DNA of 64,000 bases. It comes from Vibrio neptunius. GTDB lineage: Bacteria; Pseudomonadota; Gammaproteobacteria; Enterobacterales; Vibrionaceae. Location of the stretch: NCBI GenBank assembly GCA_019339365.1, contig CP079860.1:992001-1056000 (forward strand), in the 5' to 3' direction. Every line of letters begins with the position of its first letter. Within the stretch, counting starts at the first letter, position 1. Shown piece by piece: positions 45,009 through 54,824 of the stretch. Made by a program: the position numbers and the translations under genes. The notes under the pieces were generated by a model that was not told where the DNA came from, ran no database searches, and was given only the letters and a program-made list of their open reading frames with translations.

Positions 45009-45773
45009 TCAATGGCCGCGTTGTGAAAGAGAATGAAACTGTGCTGAAAGGTGGTGGCTTTTGAGGGTACAAATCAGCACGCCTTGCTGAGCGTTGTTGG
45101 ATGTACCAGCTAATTCTCCTTTCTCATCCCAAACACTGTTTTGGCCGCAAGTCTCCCATCCACCGGTTTTTGATATGTGATTGCAGAGGAGCACGGGTAA
45201 TCGATGGTGACCAGCAATACCAGACAAAATCTGCCCATCAGCAGTAAAGCCAGAGGGGGAGATCAAAGCACTAACCAGGTACAGATCGGCTTGATTGTCG
45301 CTTGCGTCTTGTGCGTGCTGAGGTTGAGCAAAATCAGCACACACTGCAAGGGCAATACGTTTATTGTTCAAGGTGAATAGGTAATGGGCATTGCCTGAAG
45401 TGCAATACGTGTCTTCACCGTCATGTAAGTACTGTTTGGAATAGAATTCAACCTTGCCATCTGGGAAGCAAATTACGGCGGCAATCGTCGGTTTTGAGCT
45501 GGGATTTGACAGTGGACAGCCTGCGATGACGGTAATCTTGTGTTCGCTGGCCGCGGCTGAAAGTGATTTAATCGCCGGAGTTGATGAGTCAAAAGCAAGC
45601 TCGTCGAGTAGGTCCAGTTCGTACCCTGTTAAAGAAAGTTCAGGAAATACAACGAGATTGGCGCCAAGTTGGGAGGATTGCGCCACGTGCATAAGGTGAG
45701 TGCGCAAATTGGTTTCAATGGCTCCTCGCTCGACTGGAGCCTGAGCCAAGGCAATGATCAGTGTTTGTTCCAT
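45009..45773 (-). CDS. carbon-nitrogen hydrolase
   Basis: A 254-residue nitrilase-superfamily amidase. The Glu-Lys-Cys catalytic set is seen in VVFPELSLTGYEL, YSKQYLHDGE and LAVCADFAQ. AAAGGGA precedes ATG 45773. It probably hydrolyses a small amide or N-carbamoyl compound. It is shorter than most relatives of omega-amidase type. The nearest gene upstream on the strand is a remnant, so it is likely expressed alone. Confidence 0.88.
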   Translation of the reverse strand: MEQTLIIALAQAPVERGAIETNLRTHLMHVAQSSQLGANLVVFPELSLTGYELDLLDELAFDSSTPAIKSLSAAASEHKITVIAGCPLSNPSSKPTIAAVICFPDGKVEFYSKQYLHDGEDTYCTSGNAHYLFTLNNKRIALAVCADFAQPQHAQDASDNQADLYLVSALISPSGFTADGQILSGIAGHHRLPVLLCNHISKTGGWETCGQNSVWDEKGELAGTSNNAQQGVLICTLKSHHLSAQFHSLSQRGH

Positions 45774-45829
45774 ATTCAGTAATCCCTTTCCTTTATTGGT
45801 TTCTCATTTGATGGTTTTACAGGGGTTTT

Positions 45830-45967
45830 TCACAGCGGAAGAAAATAAAATTTGGCTTGGTCATCAAGAAGCGCGATGGTGGAAGGACGCTCAAGCAAGG
45901 CGTTGTAGATATTGTTTCTTATCACAGCATCATACTGTTTGGCGTGTTTGGTGTACATTTCAGACAT
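45830..45967 (-). pseudogene. 5' fragment of a SAM-methyltransferase gene
   Basis: A 45-codon frame reading MSEMYTKHAKQYDAVI then NNIYNALLERPS. This looks like the start of a class I methyltransferase, but the SAM-binding motif expected next is absent and the frame ends in an unrelated tail. It is probably what is left after deletion. Confidence 0.4.
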
Positions 45968-46053
45968 GGTATCGGCCTTTTGTGTGGGCAGTAAGGTTGG
46001 TATCAAGGGGCTAGGGTTAGCGCGACCATCTGGCGTAAACATCATTCGAGCTT

Positions 46054-46404
46054 TCATTGGTCGCACAAGGATTCGATCGCGGCGAGAATCGAGTCAAATT
46101 GAATTTTAACAATACACACCTGAGCTTTACTGAATTCATGCGCTTGAATGAGGTGGGTGACGTCTGCCAAGTTGTATCTTGTAGGCTTGAGGTTGAGTTC
46201 AACCTTGTTACCGTGCGCTGTCAGTTCAAAGCACCTCCCTTCAGAATCGATAATCACGTCGTCACTGTCGAGTATCAATGACTCTGATTCTCGAATAAGC
46301 CTGTCACGTGAAGCGAGGTAAACCAGTTCGTTATCTCCTGCGAGCTTAAGGAGTGCTGGCCATTGCACTTCATTGTTCTCTTTGTTGACTGTGGTATCTA
46401 TCAA
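46054..46404 (-). CDS. DUF4144-like protein
   Basis: A 116-residue acidic protein from TTG 46404, six bases after AAGGA; no ATG is nearby. It has an all-beta start with NNEVQWPALLKLAGDNELVYL and an amphipathic end, as in DUF4144 proteins common in Vibrio. The function is unknown. Confidence 0.65.
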   Translation of the reverse strand: MIDTTVNKENNEVQWPALLKLAGDNELVYLASRDRLIRESESLILDSDDVIIDSEGRCFELTAHGNKVELNLKPTRYNLADVTHLIQAHEFSKAQVCIVKIQFDSILAAIESLCDQ

Positions 46405-46856
46405 AGCGATTCCTTAGGTTTTAGGTGAAGAAAACGTGAGCAAGCAGTTATTATATAAGCATTTTCCTTTTTTAATGTGCGATATCAACCATTTGATTTT
46501 TGCTGACTTTGACACTGGGGCGTTGAGCATTGGTCGAGGAAAAATTGCTGCTCAATAGTCGATGTTTTATCGTTAAGATTATGATTTATATGGTTTATTT
46601 TTTATATTGAAAAATCAGTGGCTGCTAATATGGTCATCTGTTGCTGTTGTGAATTTCGTGTTCTTTAGATTAAGGATTTCTATTGGTTATTTTTATCTTG
46701 CTGATTAATAAGGATTTTTAATAATTAATATCAATAAATGAATAAAGCGGCTGTTTCCTACAGGAATCATAGTGTTATGCGGATTGAATGAAAGTTTGTT
46801 AGTGAGATACATTCTCATTGGGATTATTCCCAACCATAAAATATGGAGAATTAAAA
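46405..46856. other. AT-rich intergenic region
   Basis: About 450 bases of AT-rich sequence between divergent genes. No coding frame, RNA gene or convincing operator was recognised. It presumably holds both promoters. Confidence 0.4.
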
Positions 46857-47267
46857 TTGAAAACTAACAACGTCATTGGCTTAGTGACCCTTCTTGCTGC
46901 AACCTGCGTTTCAGCGAATGCTACCCTTACCTTTCCTGACACCCCATCATCGGTTCCAGAGGCACCGATTGTTTTTCCCAAATCTCAGCATCCGATCGCG
47001 CTTATAGGTGGTTACACCATTGAAGATGGCATTCTGAAATCGAGAACTTACGACTGTGGTATTAACATCAGTGACTTAAACCTTACCGCTAAACTAATAT
47101 GGGATGGCGTGACACCTAAACTGGCGATTATGGGCGACGATTTAATCATGTGCCGCTCAGGAGCAAACAGTCCGTTTGAGCTTGACCTTAATCCCTTCTT
47201 TGACAACATTCCTGATCATGTCCTTTCTCGTTTAGAAGTGGCCAATACCGTTGACTTAAATCGCTAA
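46857..47267 (+). CDS. small exported protein of unknown function
   Basis: A 136-residue protein from TTG 46857 (GGAG eight bases upstream) that gives a good signal peptide KTNNVIGLVTLLAATCVSANA. The longer frame to 46818 would spoil it. The mature part is beta-rich with two cysteines (YDCGINIS and MCRSG) that could form a disulfide. It is periplasmic or secreted. Its terminator at 47306 separates it from the protease-like gene. Confidence 0.65.
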   Translation: MKTNNVIGLVTLLAATCVSANATLTFPDTPSSVPEAPIVFPKSQHPIALIGGYTIEDGILKSRTYDCGINISDLNLTAKLIWDGVTPKLAIMGDDLIMCRSGANSPFELDLNPFFDNIPDHVLSRLEVANTVDLNR

Positions 47268-47305
47268 TGTATCGGCTAAGTAAAGACTGAAGTTCTTACA
47301 TCGTT

Positions 47306-47337
47306 AGGGCGTGAATCGTGAGGTTACGCCCTTTTTT
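47306..47337 (+). terminator. intrinsic terminator
   Basis: AGGGCGT (47306-47312) pairs with ACGCCCT (47326-47332), followed by a T-run. It shows that the upstream GTG at 47311 of the next frame lies inside a terminator and is not its start. Confidence 0.8.
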
Positions 47338-47361
47338 CAATACTCTACAGAATATAAAATT

Positions 47362-49347
47362 GTGAAAAAAATACTGTTGTCTATGTTAGCACTCGGGCTG
47401 AGTTTACCCGCTAGTGCGACTTCCCCTGTGTACAATCAATACCAACATCACAAAGTGATGAGAGAGAAGGTCAGCCAGTGGGTAGATTGGCAAGCTCAGG
47501 AGCACGCATTAAGTGCGGTTGACGCGTTCAATGTGGTGAAAAAGAAGCACGGCATTATCTACATGCCAGAACTGTTTTTTACACGACTGATCCAATCTGC
47601 TAACCAAAACTTCAATGATGAAGGGCTTTCTGCATTGGAGGTCGCGATCATTAATGAATCGGCTACGCTATTCGTGATGTCACAAGCACACGATCTGCCG
47701 CATCATGAGCTGTTTCCAGCAGAGTATACGAAGCAGGTTTTCCTCGATAACTTGTCACGCGAGTTGGAGCTTGTTTCACCTGCTACGGAAGATGAAGCAC
47801 AGTATCTGCAACGTTATTATCAAAATGATCTGCTCGGTTTATCCATCTACTCGATAGCGTTGAACATCAGCTTAGAAAAGTATGGTGAATCCCAACTGAT
47901 ACAAAAGCTAGCGCAACAAACTGGTGGACGTTATGCAGATTCAATACGTCAATTCTTGATTTCGGGCTTCTCGGGAGGAGGTGTATTTAAAGATCGCTTA
48001 GAAGCGATGTTATTGGCTGAACTTAAGCAATCGGCAACTCAATGGAAACCTGACTATGACGATTTTGCCCAGTATCAAAATGGCTCTCACCCTTACGCTC
48101 GAGTCGGAGCCATGCTGCAAACGACGCTTTTGACCCATTGGCCTTCGTTACGCGGATCAAATCGGGAAAACCTGCAGCAATGGTACCAACATATAGAGGG
48201 TCTGCCAGATCAAAAATACGCTTACTCAATGGTCGGAGAAGCTTTGGTTAATGAGGTTCGTCAAGGTAAACAGCAACCCCATCATAGTCGTTGGAGCTTT
48301 CCTTCGTTCGCCGCGATCACCATAGTGACGTTAATTGCTCCAGAGGTGGTCGGTGAGTTAGCCTTGGGCGAATTAGCGCAAGGGTTACTGTTTTCAAGGA
48401 CGATGTTTAACGGGGCAAGAGTGGCGGATGCTGCTTATACCAGTGAGGTCGTTGAGCTTGCAACCGAAGAGACGGTGGCATTGGGTCAACAGATGACACA
48501 AAGTACCGCTTTGCAGGTCAGTCAGGTCGCTGATGCTTCGCTTATCGGTCAGCAAGTGGAGCCTGGGTTACATTACTATCTAGGAGAGGGGGCGGTAGAA
48601 GGTGCTGATTTTGTCGCGAATATACAAGGAACTTGGCAACGGGTACGACGTTTCCCTTCAAGTAACGAGTATGCTTTGTTTGAAGGCGTAGGTTCTTTCG
48701 GTGTGCACAAAGTGACTCGAGCGGGAGCCGCTGGGTGGTTGCTGAATCAAACGGCTACCAGCCTAAACAATTGGGTGTCATCGGGTCATTATCGACACGT
48801 GCTGCTACTTGGTAAAGGCGAACCGGCGTCACTGTTTCGACATTTCGGAGAAAACGTCAAGAGCCGCTATGGTATCCCACAAGGTAATTTGTACAGTGAC
48901 GGCGACGTAAGCTCTCGCCATCTCAATACCTTGTTCCCCAATGTACAATCTAATCAACTCTCTTCTTTGACATTCAATCATCGCTTGGATGTGGTTGCTC
49001 ATGGCAATCCTTATGGACCTGTGTGTATGAATCAAACTGGGATTGAAACATCACTGACTCCTTCTGGGCTGGCAAGAAAACTGTTTGATTTGGGGCTTCG
49101 ACAGGTTGGGGTTCTCAAAGTGCAGTCTTGTAATGTTGGCGGAGGGTTTTATCTGTCGAAATTGGAAACAGAGCTGAGGAAAATCGGTATTGACGTGGGC
49201 TTTCTGGCCGCGCCCAAAGGCTACTTAGTGCAGCTTCCTCGTTTACCAAGAGCCGTATTTGATCCGTTTCCCAATTTCAGTGCAGACCGCTATGAAGTGA
49301 TATCGACAGGGTTGCATCAAGGATTTCCAGGCACTCGATATCATTAA
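47362..49347 (+). CDS. secreted protein with C80 (MARTX CPD)-like cysteine protease domain
   Basis: A 661-residue protein from GTG 47362, which opens a clear signal peptide (KKILLSMLALGLSLPASA). Residues 20-310 are helical and unrecognised; about 310-345 is a hydrophobic stretch that could insert into membrane. The C-terminal 160 residues resemble the C80 cysteine protease of MARTX and TcdA/B: LDVVAHGN with H547, then VLKVQSCNVGGGF with C590, 43 residues apart (about 45-50 in known CPDs). InsP6 activation is possible but not visible. It is a candidate exported toxin or self-processing enzyme. Confidence 0.6.
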   Translation: MKKILLSMLALGLSLPASATSPVYNQYQHHKVMREKVSQWVDWQAQEHALSAVDAFNVVKKKHGIIYMPELFFTRLIQSANQNFNDEGLSALEVAIINESATLFVMSQAHDLPHHELFPAEYTKQVFLDNLSRELELVSPATEDEAQYLQRYYQNDLLGLSIYSIALNISLEKYGESQLIQKLAQQTGGRYADSIRQFLISGFSGGGVFKDRLEAMLLAELKQSATQWKPDYDDFAQYQNGSHPYARVGAMLQTTLLTHWPSLRGSNRENLQQWYQHIEGLPDQKYAYSMVGEALVNEVRQGKQQPHHSRWSFPSFAAITIVTLIAPEVVGELALGELAQGLLFSRTMFNGARVADAAYTSEVVELATEETVALGQQMTQSTALQVSQVADASLIGQQVEPGLHYYLGEGAVEGADFVANIQGTWQRVRRFPSSNEYALFEGVGSFGVHKVTRAGAAGWLLNQTATSLNNWVSSGHYRHVLLLGKGEPASLFRHFGENVKSRYGIPQGNLYSDGDVSSRHLNTLFPNVQSNQLSSLTFNHRLDVVAHGNPYGPVCMNQTGIETSLTPSGLARKLFDLGLRQVGVLKVQSCNVGGGFYLSKLETELRKIGIDVGFLAAPKGYLVQLPRLPRAVFDPFPNFSADRYEVISTGLHQGFPGTRYH

Positions 49348-49370
49348 TTATTGAGTGATACCTGAAAAGT

Positions 49371-49407
49371 AAAAAGCGCCCCACCCAAGTGGTGGAGCGC
49401 TTTTTTT
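49371..49407. terminator. bidirectional terminator
   Basis: A-run, GCGCCCCACC, short loop, GGTGGAGCGC and T-run between convergent genes. Confidence 0.85.
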
Positions 49408-49425
49408 GTTGATTGTGCGAGAGTA

Positions 49426-49797
49426 TTATACGCGCTCAGAGGTGACAAACTTTTTGAAGAAATCCGATAGATCAATGGTCGCAAGATCTTTGAACTCACC
49501 GGCATCGTAAAATCGACCTTTACAAGTCGGGCAGCTTTCAAACCAAATATGTGGTTGCTTAGGGTCGACGAGTCTTAGCATCTGGTTGTTTGGGCAAATT
49601 GGGCAGTCAATACGATCGATGGCGTTGTACGCTTTGCCGATTTCCTCATCGCCGACATCGATGACATCAGCAAGTGGCTTCATCGCCTCGATTTCATGGG
49701 CATCTAACCACAGCCCTTTACAGTCAAGACATCTCTCCACATCACCAAGTGGGGTTTGGAGTTGCTCGAAGTTAGAGTCGCATTTTGGGCATTTCAT
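49426..49797 (-). CDS. double zinc-ribbon (TFIIB-type) protein
   Basis: A 123-residue protein with two zinc ribbons of the zf-TFIIB type: CPKC with CLDCKGLWLD, and CPIC with CPTCKGRFYDAGEF. AAAGG precedes the ATG. Likely a small zinc-binding regulator or scaffold. Common in Vibrio and of unknown role. Confidence 0.85.
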   Translation of the reverse strand: MKCPKCDSNFEQLQTPLGDVERCLDCKGLWLDAHEIEAMKPLADVIDVGDEEIGKAYNAIDRIDCPICPNNQMLRLVDPKQPHIWFESCPTCKGRFYDAGEFKDLATIDLSDFFKKFVTSERV

Positions 49798-50035
49798 CTT
49801 GTTACCTTTTTATCCAATCTGAGTATTGTTGGGTTACTTCTTGTTGTCTTGTTTGCCCGTTAAGTCGCCCTGTGTGATGGAAATACACTATCGACATACA
49901 TCGCGGGAGTACAAGTGCTTGTTGTATAATTCCTAACTATATCAGACAGTAAGTAATCAAACGAGTGGCTGTGCATCAAAATGAGTAATTCAACAATTAA
50001 GGGTGCCGAGCCTTTGAGGTCATCTTCCACAGGCA

Positions 50036-50326
50036 CTACTCAAGCTGAGCGAGCGCTTGGTAAGGGTCAACGCCCACTTTCTCATAGGTACCTTCATCAA
50101 TTTGAATGGTGTGAAACTCCGCTTCACCTTGAGTGTTGATGAAGTTGACTTCAAGCCATACGTGACCATAGTCGTCGATTAACCAGACTCGCCACAGCAA
50201 GTTAGAATCGATAACACCTTGGTATATTTTATAGGTTTCGTATAGGCGATGATTGACGTCCCGAGAAGCACTCTCTAAATCACTCGGTAGCTGAGTGACG
50301 CGAACCAGATAATCCAATTCAATCAT
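50036..50326 (-). CDS. small hypothetical protein
   Basis: A 96-residue protein that overlaps the end of the hydrolase gene by eight bases, so the two are translated together. Beta-rich centre with RVWLIDDYGHVWLEVNF. No family recognised. Confidence 0.6.
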   Translation of the reverse strand: MIELDYLVRVTQLPSDLESASRDVNHRLYETYKIYQGVIDSNLLWRVWLIDDYGHVWLEVNFINTQGEAEFHTIQIDEGTYEKVGVDPYQALAQLE

Positions 50327-51290
50327 GTGGACGACCTTTCTCTATGTTGTTAGGGCTGGCTTGAGTCGAGGTAGCAAGCTCACTAGCAATGTGGCTTATA
50401 CAGCGTACCGCCGATTGGCTGACAGCAGAAAGCTGATAAAAGCCGTGTATGACACCTAAATAACGTTGGCACTGCGCTTCTACGTCATGCTTGAGAAGCT
50501 GACGATAAAGCTGCTCACCCTCGTCCCTCAGTGGATCAAATTCTGCCGTGATAATAGAGGTCGGGGGCAAACCGTGAAAGTCACCACATACCAATGGATT
50601 GAGTTCAGGGTTATTATCAACTTGTTGTGGACTTTTATCACCAAGGTACAGAGAAAATCCAGAGAGCAGCATTTTGTCGGTAATGATGTAGTCGGTTGCA
50701 TTGGCTTTGTAGCTGGCCGACGAGCCATGGGGATCTAGCATCGGATAAATGAGAATCTGTCGTACAGGCAGCCAGCCCAGTCTTTGCTTGAGGCGCATTG
50801 TGGTCACTAGCGCAAGATGAGCGCCGGCACTATCGCCTACCAAGGAGATACGTGAAGTATCCCCACCATATTTAGAACCCATTTCTCGGATCGCAACAAC
50901 GGCGTTATAGGCATCGTCATGAGCGGCAGGGTAGGTGTACTCCGGGGCGAGTCTGTACTGAACGCAGATCACCACATTGTTGGACTCGGCCGCAAGCTGG
51001 CGTAATTGCTGATCATGGGTGTCAAATCCGCCACTGATAAAACAACCACCATGGAAGTAAATGGTTATCGGCAAATGAGAAGTATCGCTGGGTCTGAAAA
51101 CTTTGAGCGTGATCCCGTCAACGACATCGATAAAGGTTTGTGCCATCTCAGGTCCCTTGCCTGCCAATGTGGTCGTTGACCGATATCCGGCTCGTCTTGC
51201 TTCAATAGGTTGCTCTGAAGGGCAAGGTTTTCCGGCGTCAATGAAGTCTTCAACCAGCTCTCGGATCCCTGATTCTAAGTGTTCAATCAT
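50319..51290 (-). CDS. alpha/beta hydrolase, HSL (lipase/esterase) family
   Basis: A 323-residue esterase of the hormone-sensitive-lipase type. The oxyanion HGG (YFHGGCFISGG), nucleophile GDSAGAH, and late catalytic Asp/His (TAEFDPLRDEG and VIHGFYQL) are all present. AAGGAA precedes ATG 51290. No signal peptide. Small acyl esters are likely substrates. Confidence 0.92.
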   Translation of the reverse strand: MIEHLESGIRELVEDFIDAGKPCPSEQPIEARRAGYRSTTTLAGKGPEMAQTFIDVVDGITLKVFRPSDTSHLPITIYFHGGCFISGGFDTHDQQLRQLAAESNNVVICVQYRLAPEYTYPAAHDDAYNAVVAIREMGSKYGGDTSRISLVGDSAGAHLALVTTMRLKQRLGWLPVRQILIYPMLDPHGSSASYKANATDYIITDKMLLSGFSLYLGDKSPQQVDNNPELNPLVCGDFHGLPPTSIITAEFDPLRDEGEQLYRQLLKHDVEAQCQRYLGVIHGFYQLSAVSQSAVRCISHIASELATSTQASPNNIEKGRPHD

Positions 51291-51507
51291 TATTATTCCT
51301 TACAACTAGACGACATGATATTGATGGTGATTTTATACATTTAATATGTGTATATATACAGTTTAATTCCCAAGGAGTGGCGCTAATATCGCTGTGAAGT
51401 ATGATTTAACGCTATTATAAGCCGTTTTTAAGACTGAAAGATGTGCGTTACCTTTCGCAGCTCAACAAGGACGCCCCTTGGGTTAAGAGGCGGGTTTACC
51501 TCAGCTT

Positions 51508-52467
51508 TCAGGTGGTTTCAAACAGATCTCCCTGAGCGTCCTCCAAGCCTCTTAGATGATGATAGGCGCCACCTTGCGGAGTTTTATGGGAATCAACGCC
51601 ATGACCGTGTTCCAGCACTGTCACCACGGAGAAACTGGTGATGATAATTTCTCCAAGCTGGTCTAACTTGGAGCGAATGTCCATGACACAGCGGATAGAA
51701 GAACCATGCTGGAAGCTGATTTGTTTGCTCAACACATCTTGTTTGAAACTCAGATCTTTCATCGCAAAGCTGATGTTTTGCCCTTGCCAGATGCCCTTCC
51801 ATCGGTAGTTTCCCTGCCTTAGTACTGGAGAAACGATTTCTATCACGGCATTGTCAATGGTTTGTATCGGCAGTCGATGGGAAGGTAAAACAAATTGTTT
51901 GAACGCGGCCCTGCTGATCTGCGATTCGGGCATGGCATCAGAGCCCGAAGCGGTCAGCCCATTAATACCGAGTTTGGTGACTTTAGGATAAGCGCTGAGA
52001 GACTTAAACAGATTCGAGCGGCGGGTGATCACCTTGTAGTTTTCATTCACCACTTCAGCAACCTGTGACACCGTTTTAAGGCTGACACGCTCAGATCTGA
52101 CTTCCGCTTTTAGCTTCTCAATTCTCAGCTTACGTTCCTCTATGCTTAAACGCAGTTCTTCTTTTTGTAAACGCTCAAGCTCTGAGTCTGATTTAGGAAG
52201 CAGAGGGATGGCAATTGAAGCGATGCCTACAATGACTGAAAGTATACCTGCATTGGCGCTGGCCACCCGCCAGATATCACGCAGGCCCCCTTCCTGACGG
52301 GCTTCACTTTCTATCTGAATGTGTTCATTGATCGTGGCGGCAATTTCAAAAAGTATGGCGATGACCTCGGCTTCGCACTGATGTCGCACCAGGGCATCCA
52401 TCGAGTGAGAGTCGTCATTAAAGTAATAGTGGAGTTGAAATTTATTGACTAACACCTGTTTATCCAT
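51508..52467 (-). CDS. membrane-associated coiled-coil protein, unknown
   Basis: A 319-residue protein. Residues about 70-90 form one hydrophobic helix (GILSVIVGIASIAIPLL), followed at 92-130 by a charged coiled coil (ERLQKEELRLSIEERKLRIEKLKAEV) and a C-terminal beta-rich region. No family recognised. The ribosome site is weak. Could be a membrane-tethered effector or sensor. Confidence 0.6.
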   Translation of the reverse strand: MDKQVLVNKFQLHYYFNDDSHSMDALVRHQCEAEVIAILFEIAATINEHIQIESEARQEGGLRDIWRVASANAGILSVIVGIASIAIPLLPKSDSELERLQKEELRLSIEERKLRIEKLKAEVRSERVSLKTVSQVAEVVNENYKVITRRSNLFKSLSAYPKVTKLGINGLTASGSDAMPESQISRAAFKQFVLPSHRLPIQTIDNAVIEIVSPVLRQGNYRWKGIWQGQNISFAMKDLSFKQDVLSKQISFQHGSSIRCVMDIRSKLDQLGEIIITSFSVVTVLEHGHGVDSHKTPQGGAYHHLRGLEDAQGDLFETT

Positions 52468-52632
52468 ACAGTATTTTTAGGTTTCCCATACACAATACGG
52501 ACAAATTTTTTTATTTCAAATGCAACTGCGTGACTATGTTCAAAGTTTGCAATAATAGAGCGACGTGTGCTGGAATGGGCTGATGGTTTGCTGGGGTAAG
52601 GTGTTGTGGCGAGGACGGTGACCGAAACAAAA

Positions 52633-52654
52633 CCCCATACCAAGAGGTATAGGG
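52633..52654 (-). terminator. terminator of proXWV
   Basis: On the minus strand CCCTATACC-TCTT-GGTATGGGG is followed by TTTTGTTT, about 35 bases after the proV stop. Confidence 0.75.
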
Positions 52655-52689
52655 CTTAGCTTACAAAGTCATCATGGCACTTATCTCGA

Positions 52690-53913
52690 CTAGGAGACTT
52701 TGTCCAAGTTTGAGGCTGAGGCATCTTCCTCTGCTTGATCGGAGAAAATCTCAGCGACTGCACTTCGTTCTAACTCACCTTGCAGATTACCTTCATCATC
52801 GACGACAGGCAGTGAATAGTCGCAAGAGATACTGTCCATCAGTACTTCTTCGATAGCGGCATCTGGAGAAATGGAAGGGACTTCCTCGTAAATTTCTTCG
52901 TTGAACTCCTCACTGGAGGTATCTTTTGCTGCATCGAGTAAGCTTTCTTTGGTCACAACGCCTTGATAACCCTCTTCGGTAACATGATAGGCGTAATCTT
53001 GCTTGATGCCTTTCATTTGTTTGATGGCTTCTTGAATGTTGGTCGCTGAAATACGGTAGGCGGGTGGCTGCATGACGGTTTCAACGGTTAGAGCGCGAGC
53101 TCGATTGACGTCTTTGACAAACGCTTCAACGTATTCATCGGCTGGGTGCAGCAGGATTTCATCAGGTGTGCCTTGCTGGACTAGCAGGCCATCTTTCAAA
53201 ATCGCGATGCGATCGCCGAGACGAAGTGCTTCGTCGAGGTCATGGGTAATAAATACGATGGTTTTATGCAGCTTTTCTTGTAACTCGATCAGTTGATCTT
53301 GCATCTCACTGCGGATCAAAGGATCGAGGGCAGAGAACGCCTCGTCCATTAAGAGGATTTCTGCATCAGTGCAGAGGGCTCTTGCTAAGCCAACACGCTG
53401 TTGCTGACCGCCGGACAGCTGTGCGGGGTACTGATTCTCGTAACCTTTGAGTCCAACCGTATCTAGCCATTGTTGGGCTTTGTTCTGTCTTTGAGCTTTA
53501 TCAACACTTTGAACTTCAAGGCCGTAGGCCACGTTTTCTACCACGCTGCGGTGTGGTAATAAGCCAAAGCGCTGAAATACCATCGACATCTTATGGCGAC
53601 GAAACTCTTCCAGTTGTTTCTGATTGAGTTGCATCACGTCGGTGCCTTCGACCAGAATTTGCCCTTCAGTCGGATCGATGAGGCGATTGAAGTGACGGAT
53701 CAATGTTGATTTGCCCGAGCCGGAAAGACCCATAATCACGAAGATCTCGCCTTTGTTTATTTTCAGGTTGATATCTTTAAGACCGACGGTGTGGCCTGTC
53801 TCTGCCAGCACTTGGTCTTTGCTTTCACCGGCTTTCACACGTGCCATTACAGACTCAGGTTTGCGCCCGAAGACTTTATACAAGCCACTAATTTCAATTA
53901 GAGGTTCAGTCAT
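52690..53913 (-). CDS. proV: glycine betaine/proline ABC transporter ATPase
   Basis: A 407-residue ATPase. Walker A GLSGSGKST, signature LSGGQQQRVGLARAL, Walker B ILLMDEAFSALDP and the switch His are present. From about residue 280 two CBS-type domains follow, which sense ionic strength in this family. It overlaps proW by eight bases and is the last gene of the X-W-V operon. Confidence 0.95.
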   Translation of the reverse strand: MTEPLIEISGLYKVFGRKPESVMARVKAGESKDQVLAETGHTVGLKDINLKINKGEIFVIMGLSGSGKSTLIRHFNRLIDPTEGQILVEGTDVMQLNQKQLEEFRRHKMSMVFQRFGLLPHRSVVENVAYGLEVQSVDKAQRQNKAQQWLDTVGLKGYENQYPAQLSGGQQQRVGLARALCTDAEILLMDEAFSALDPLIRSEMQDQLIELQEKLHKTIVFITHDLDEALRLGDRIAILKDGLLVQQGTPDEILLHPADEYVEAFVKDVNRARALTVETVMQPPAYRISATNIQEAIKQMKGIKQDYAYHVTEEGYQGVVTKESLLDAAKDTSSEEFNEEIYEEVPSISPDAAIEEVLMDSISCDYSLPVVDDEGNLQGELERSAVAEIFSDQAEEDASASNLDKVS

Positions 53914-54808
53914 GTTTCATGTCTCCTAGATGAGCTTGAGTACGTTTTGCGTAGGCCTGTGACGCCCGGTCAAACAAAATTGCCAATGCGACAATGGCAA
54001 AGCCGTTCAGTAGCCCTAAAGTAAAGTATTGGTTGGTAATGGACTTAAGTACAGGCTGACCAAGGCCTTTGACACCAATCATGGACGCAATCACGACCAT
54101 CGATAGTGACATCATGATGGTTTGGTTGATCCCTGCCATGATGGTCGGCATCGCAAGCGGTAATTGAACCCCCCATAACCTCTGTTTTGCGCTGGCGCCA
54201 AAGGCTGTCGCAGCTTCAAGGACTTCTTTATCAACCAGTCGAATGCCGAGGTTAGTCAAGCGGATAACGGGGGGAATGGCGTAAATAACAACCGCAATCA
54301 GCCCAGGAATTTTACCTATACCCAGTAGCATCACGACAGGGATCAGGTAAACGAAGGCGGGCATGGTTTGCATGATGTCCAACATGGGCGTAACAGCGGA
54401 CTGGATGCGATTCGAGCGTGCCATTGCAATGCCAATCGGAATACCCAACGCGATGGAGAGCATGGTGCAAACGGTGATGATGCTCAGAGTCCGCATGGTG
54501 TCTTCCCACATTCCGAAGTAGCCGATCAGGATCAAAGAGACAAAACAGCCTAAAGTGAGTTTCCATGAGCGACTGGCGAGAAAAACGAGACCTGTACAGA
54601 TAGCAAGTATGATGACCCAAGGTGTTGAAAGAAGAAGCTTCTCAAACCAGATCAAGAAAGACAGGAGTGGGTCAAACAGGGATTCAATGAACTCTCCATA
54701 TTCACGGGAGAATTCGCGGTAGGCGCCATCAAGGCTTTTGCGGATAGCTCTTAAATCAGAGCGTTCCATTTCAGGAAAGCGGTTAAACCAGTTTTCTGCA
54801 GACATCAT
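53906..54808 (-). CDS. proW: glycine betaine/proline ABC transporter permease
   Basis: A 300-residue inner-membrane permease. After an amphipathic N-terminus it has about seven helices and the EAA loop LEAATAFGASAKQRLWGVQLPLA that docks ProV. AAGGAA precedes ATG 54808. Preceded by an intercistronic hairpin. Confidence 0.95.
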   Translation of the reverse strand: MMSAENWFNRFPEMERSDLRAIRKSLDGAYREFSREYGEFIESLFDPLLSFLIWFEKLLLSTPWVIILAICTGLVFLASRSWKLTLGCFVSLILIGYFGMWEDTMRTLSIITVCTMLSIALGIPIGIAMARSNRIQSAVTPMLDIMQTMPAFVYLIPVVMLLGIGKIPGLIAVVIYAIPPVIRLTNLGIRLVDKEVLEAATAFGASAKQRLWGVQLPLAMPTIMAGINQTIMMSLSMVVIASMIGVKGLGQPVLKSITNQYFTLGLLNGFAIVALAILFDRASQAYAKRTQAHLGDMKHD

Positions 54809-54824
54809 TTAATTCCTTCTAAAA

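Noticed and set aside
46779..46830. Possible Fur-like site (AATGAGAATGTATC) upstream of the 46857 gene
   Set aside because: Too few consensus positions match to support it.
49981..50151. 56-codon plus-strand ORF
   Set aside because: It runs mostly antisense to the well-supported 50036 gene and has no clear ribosome site or recognisable product.
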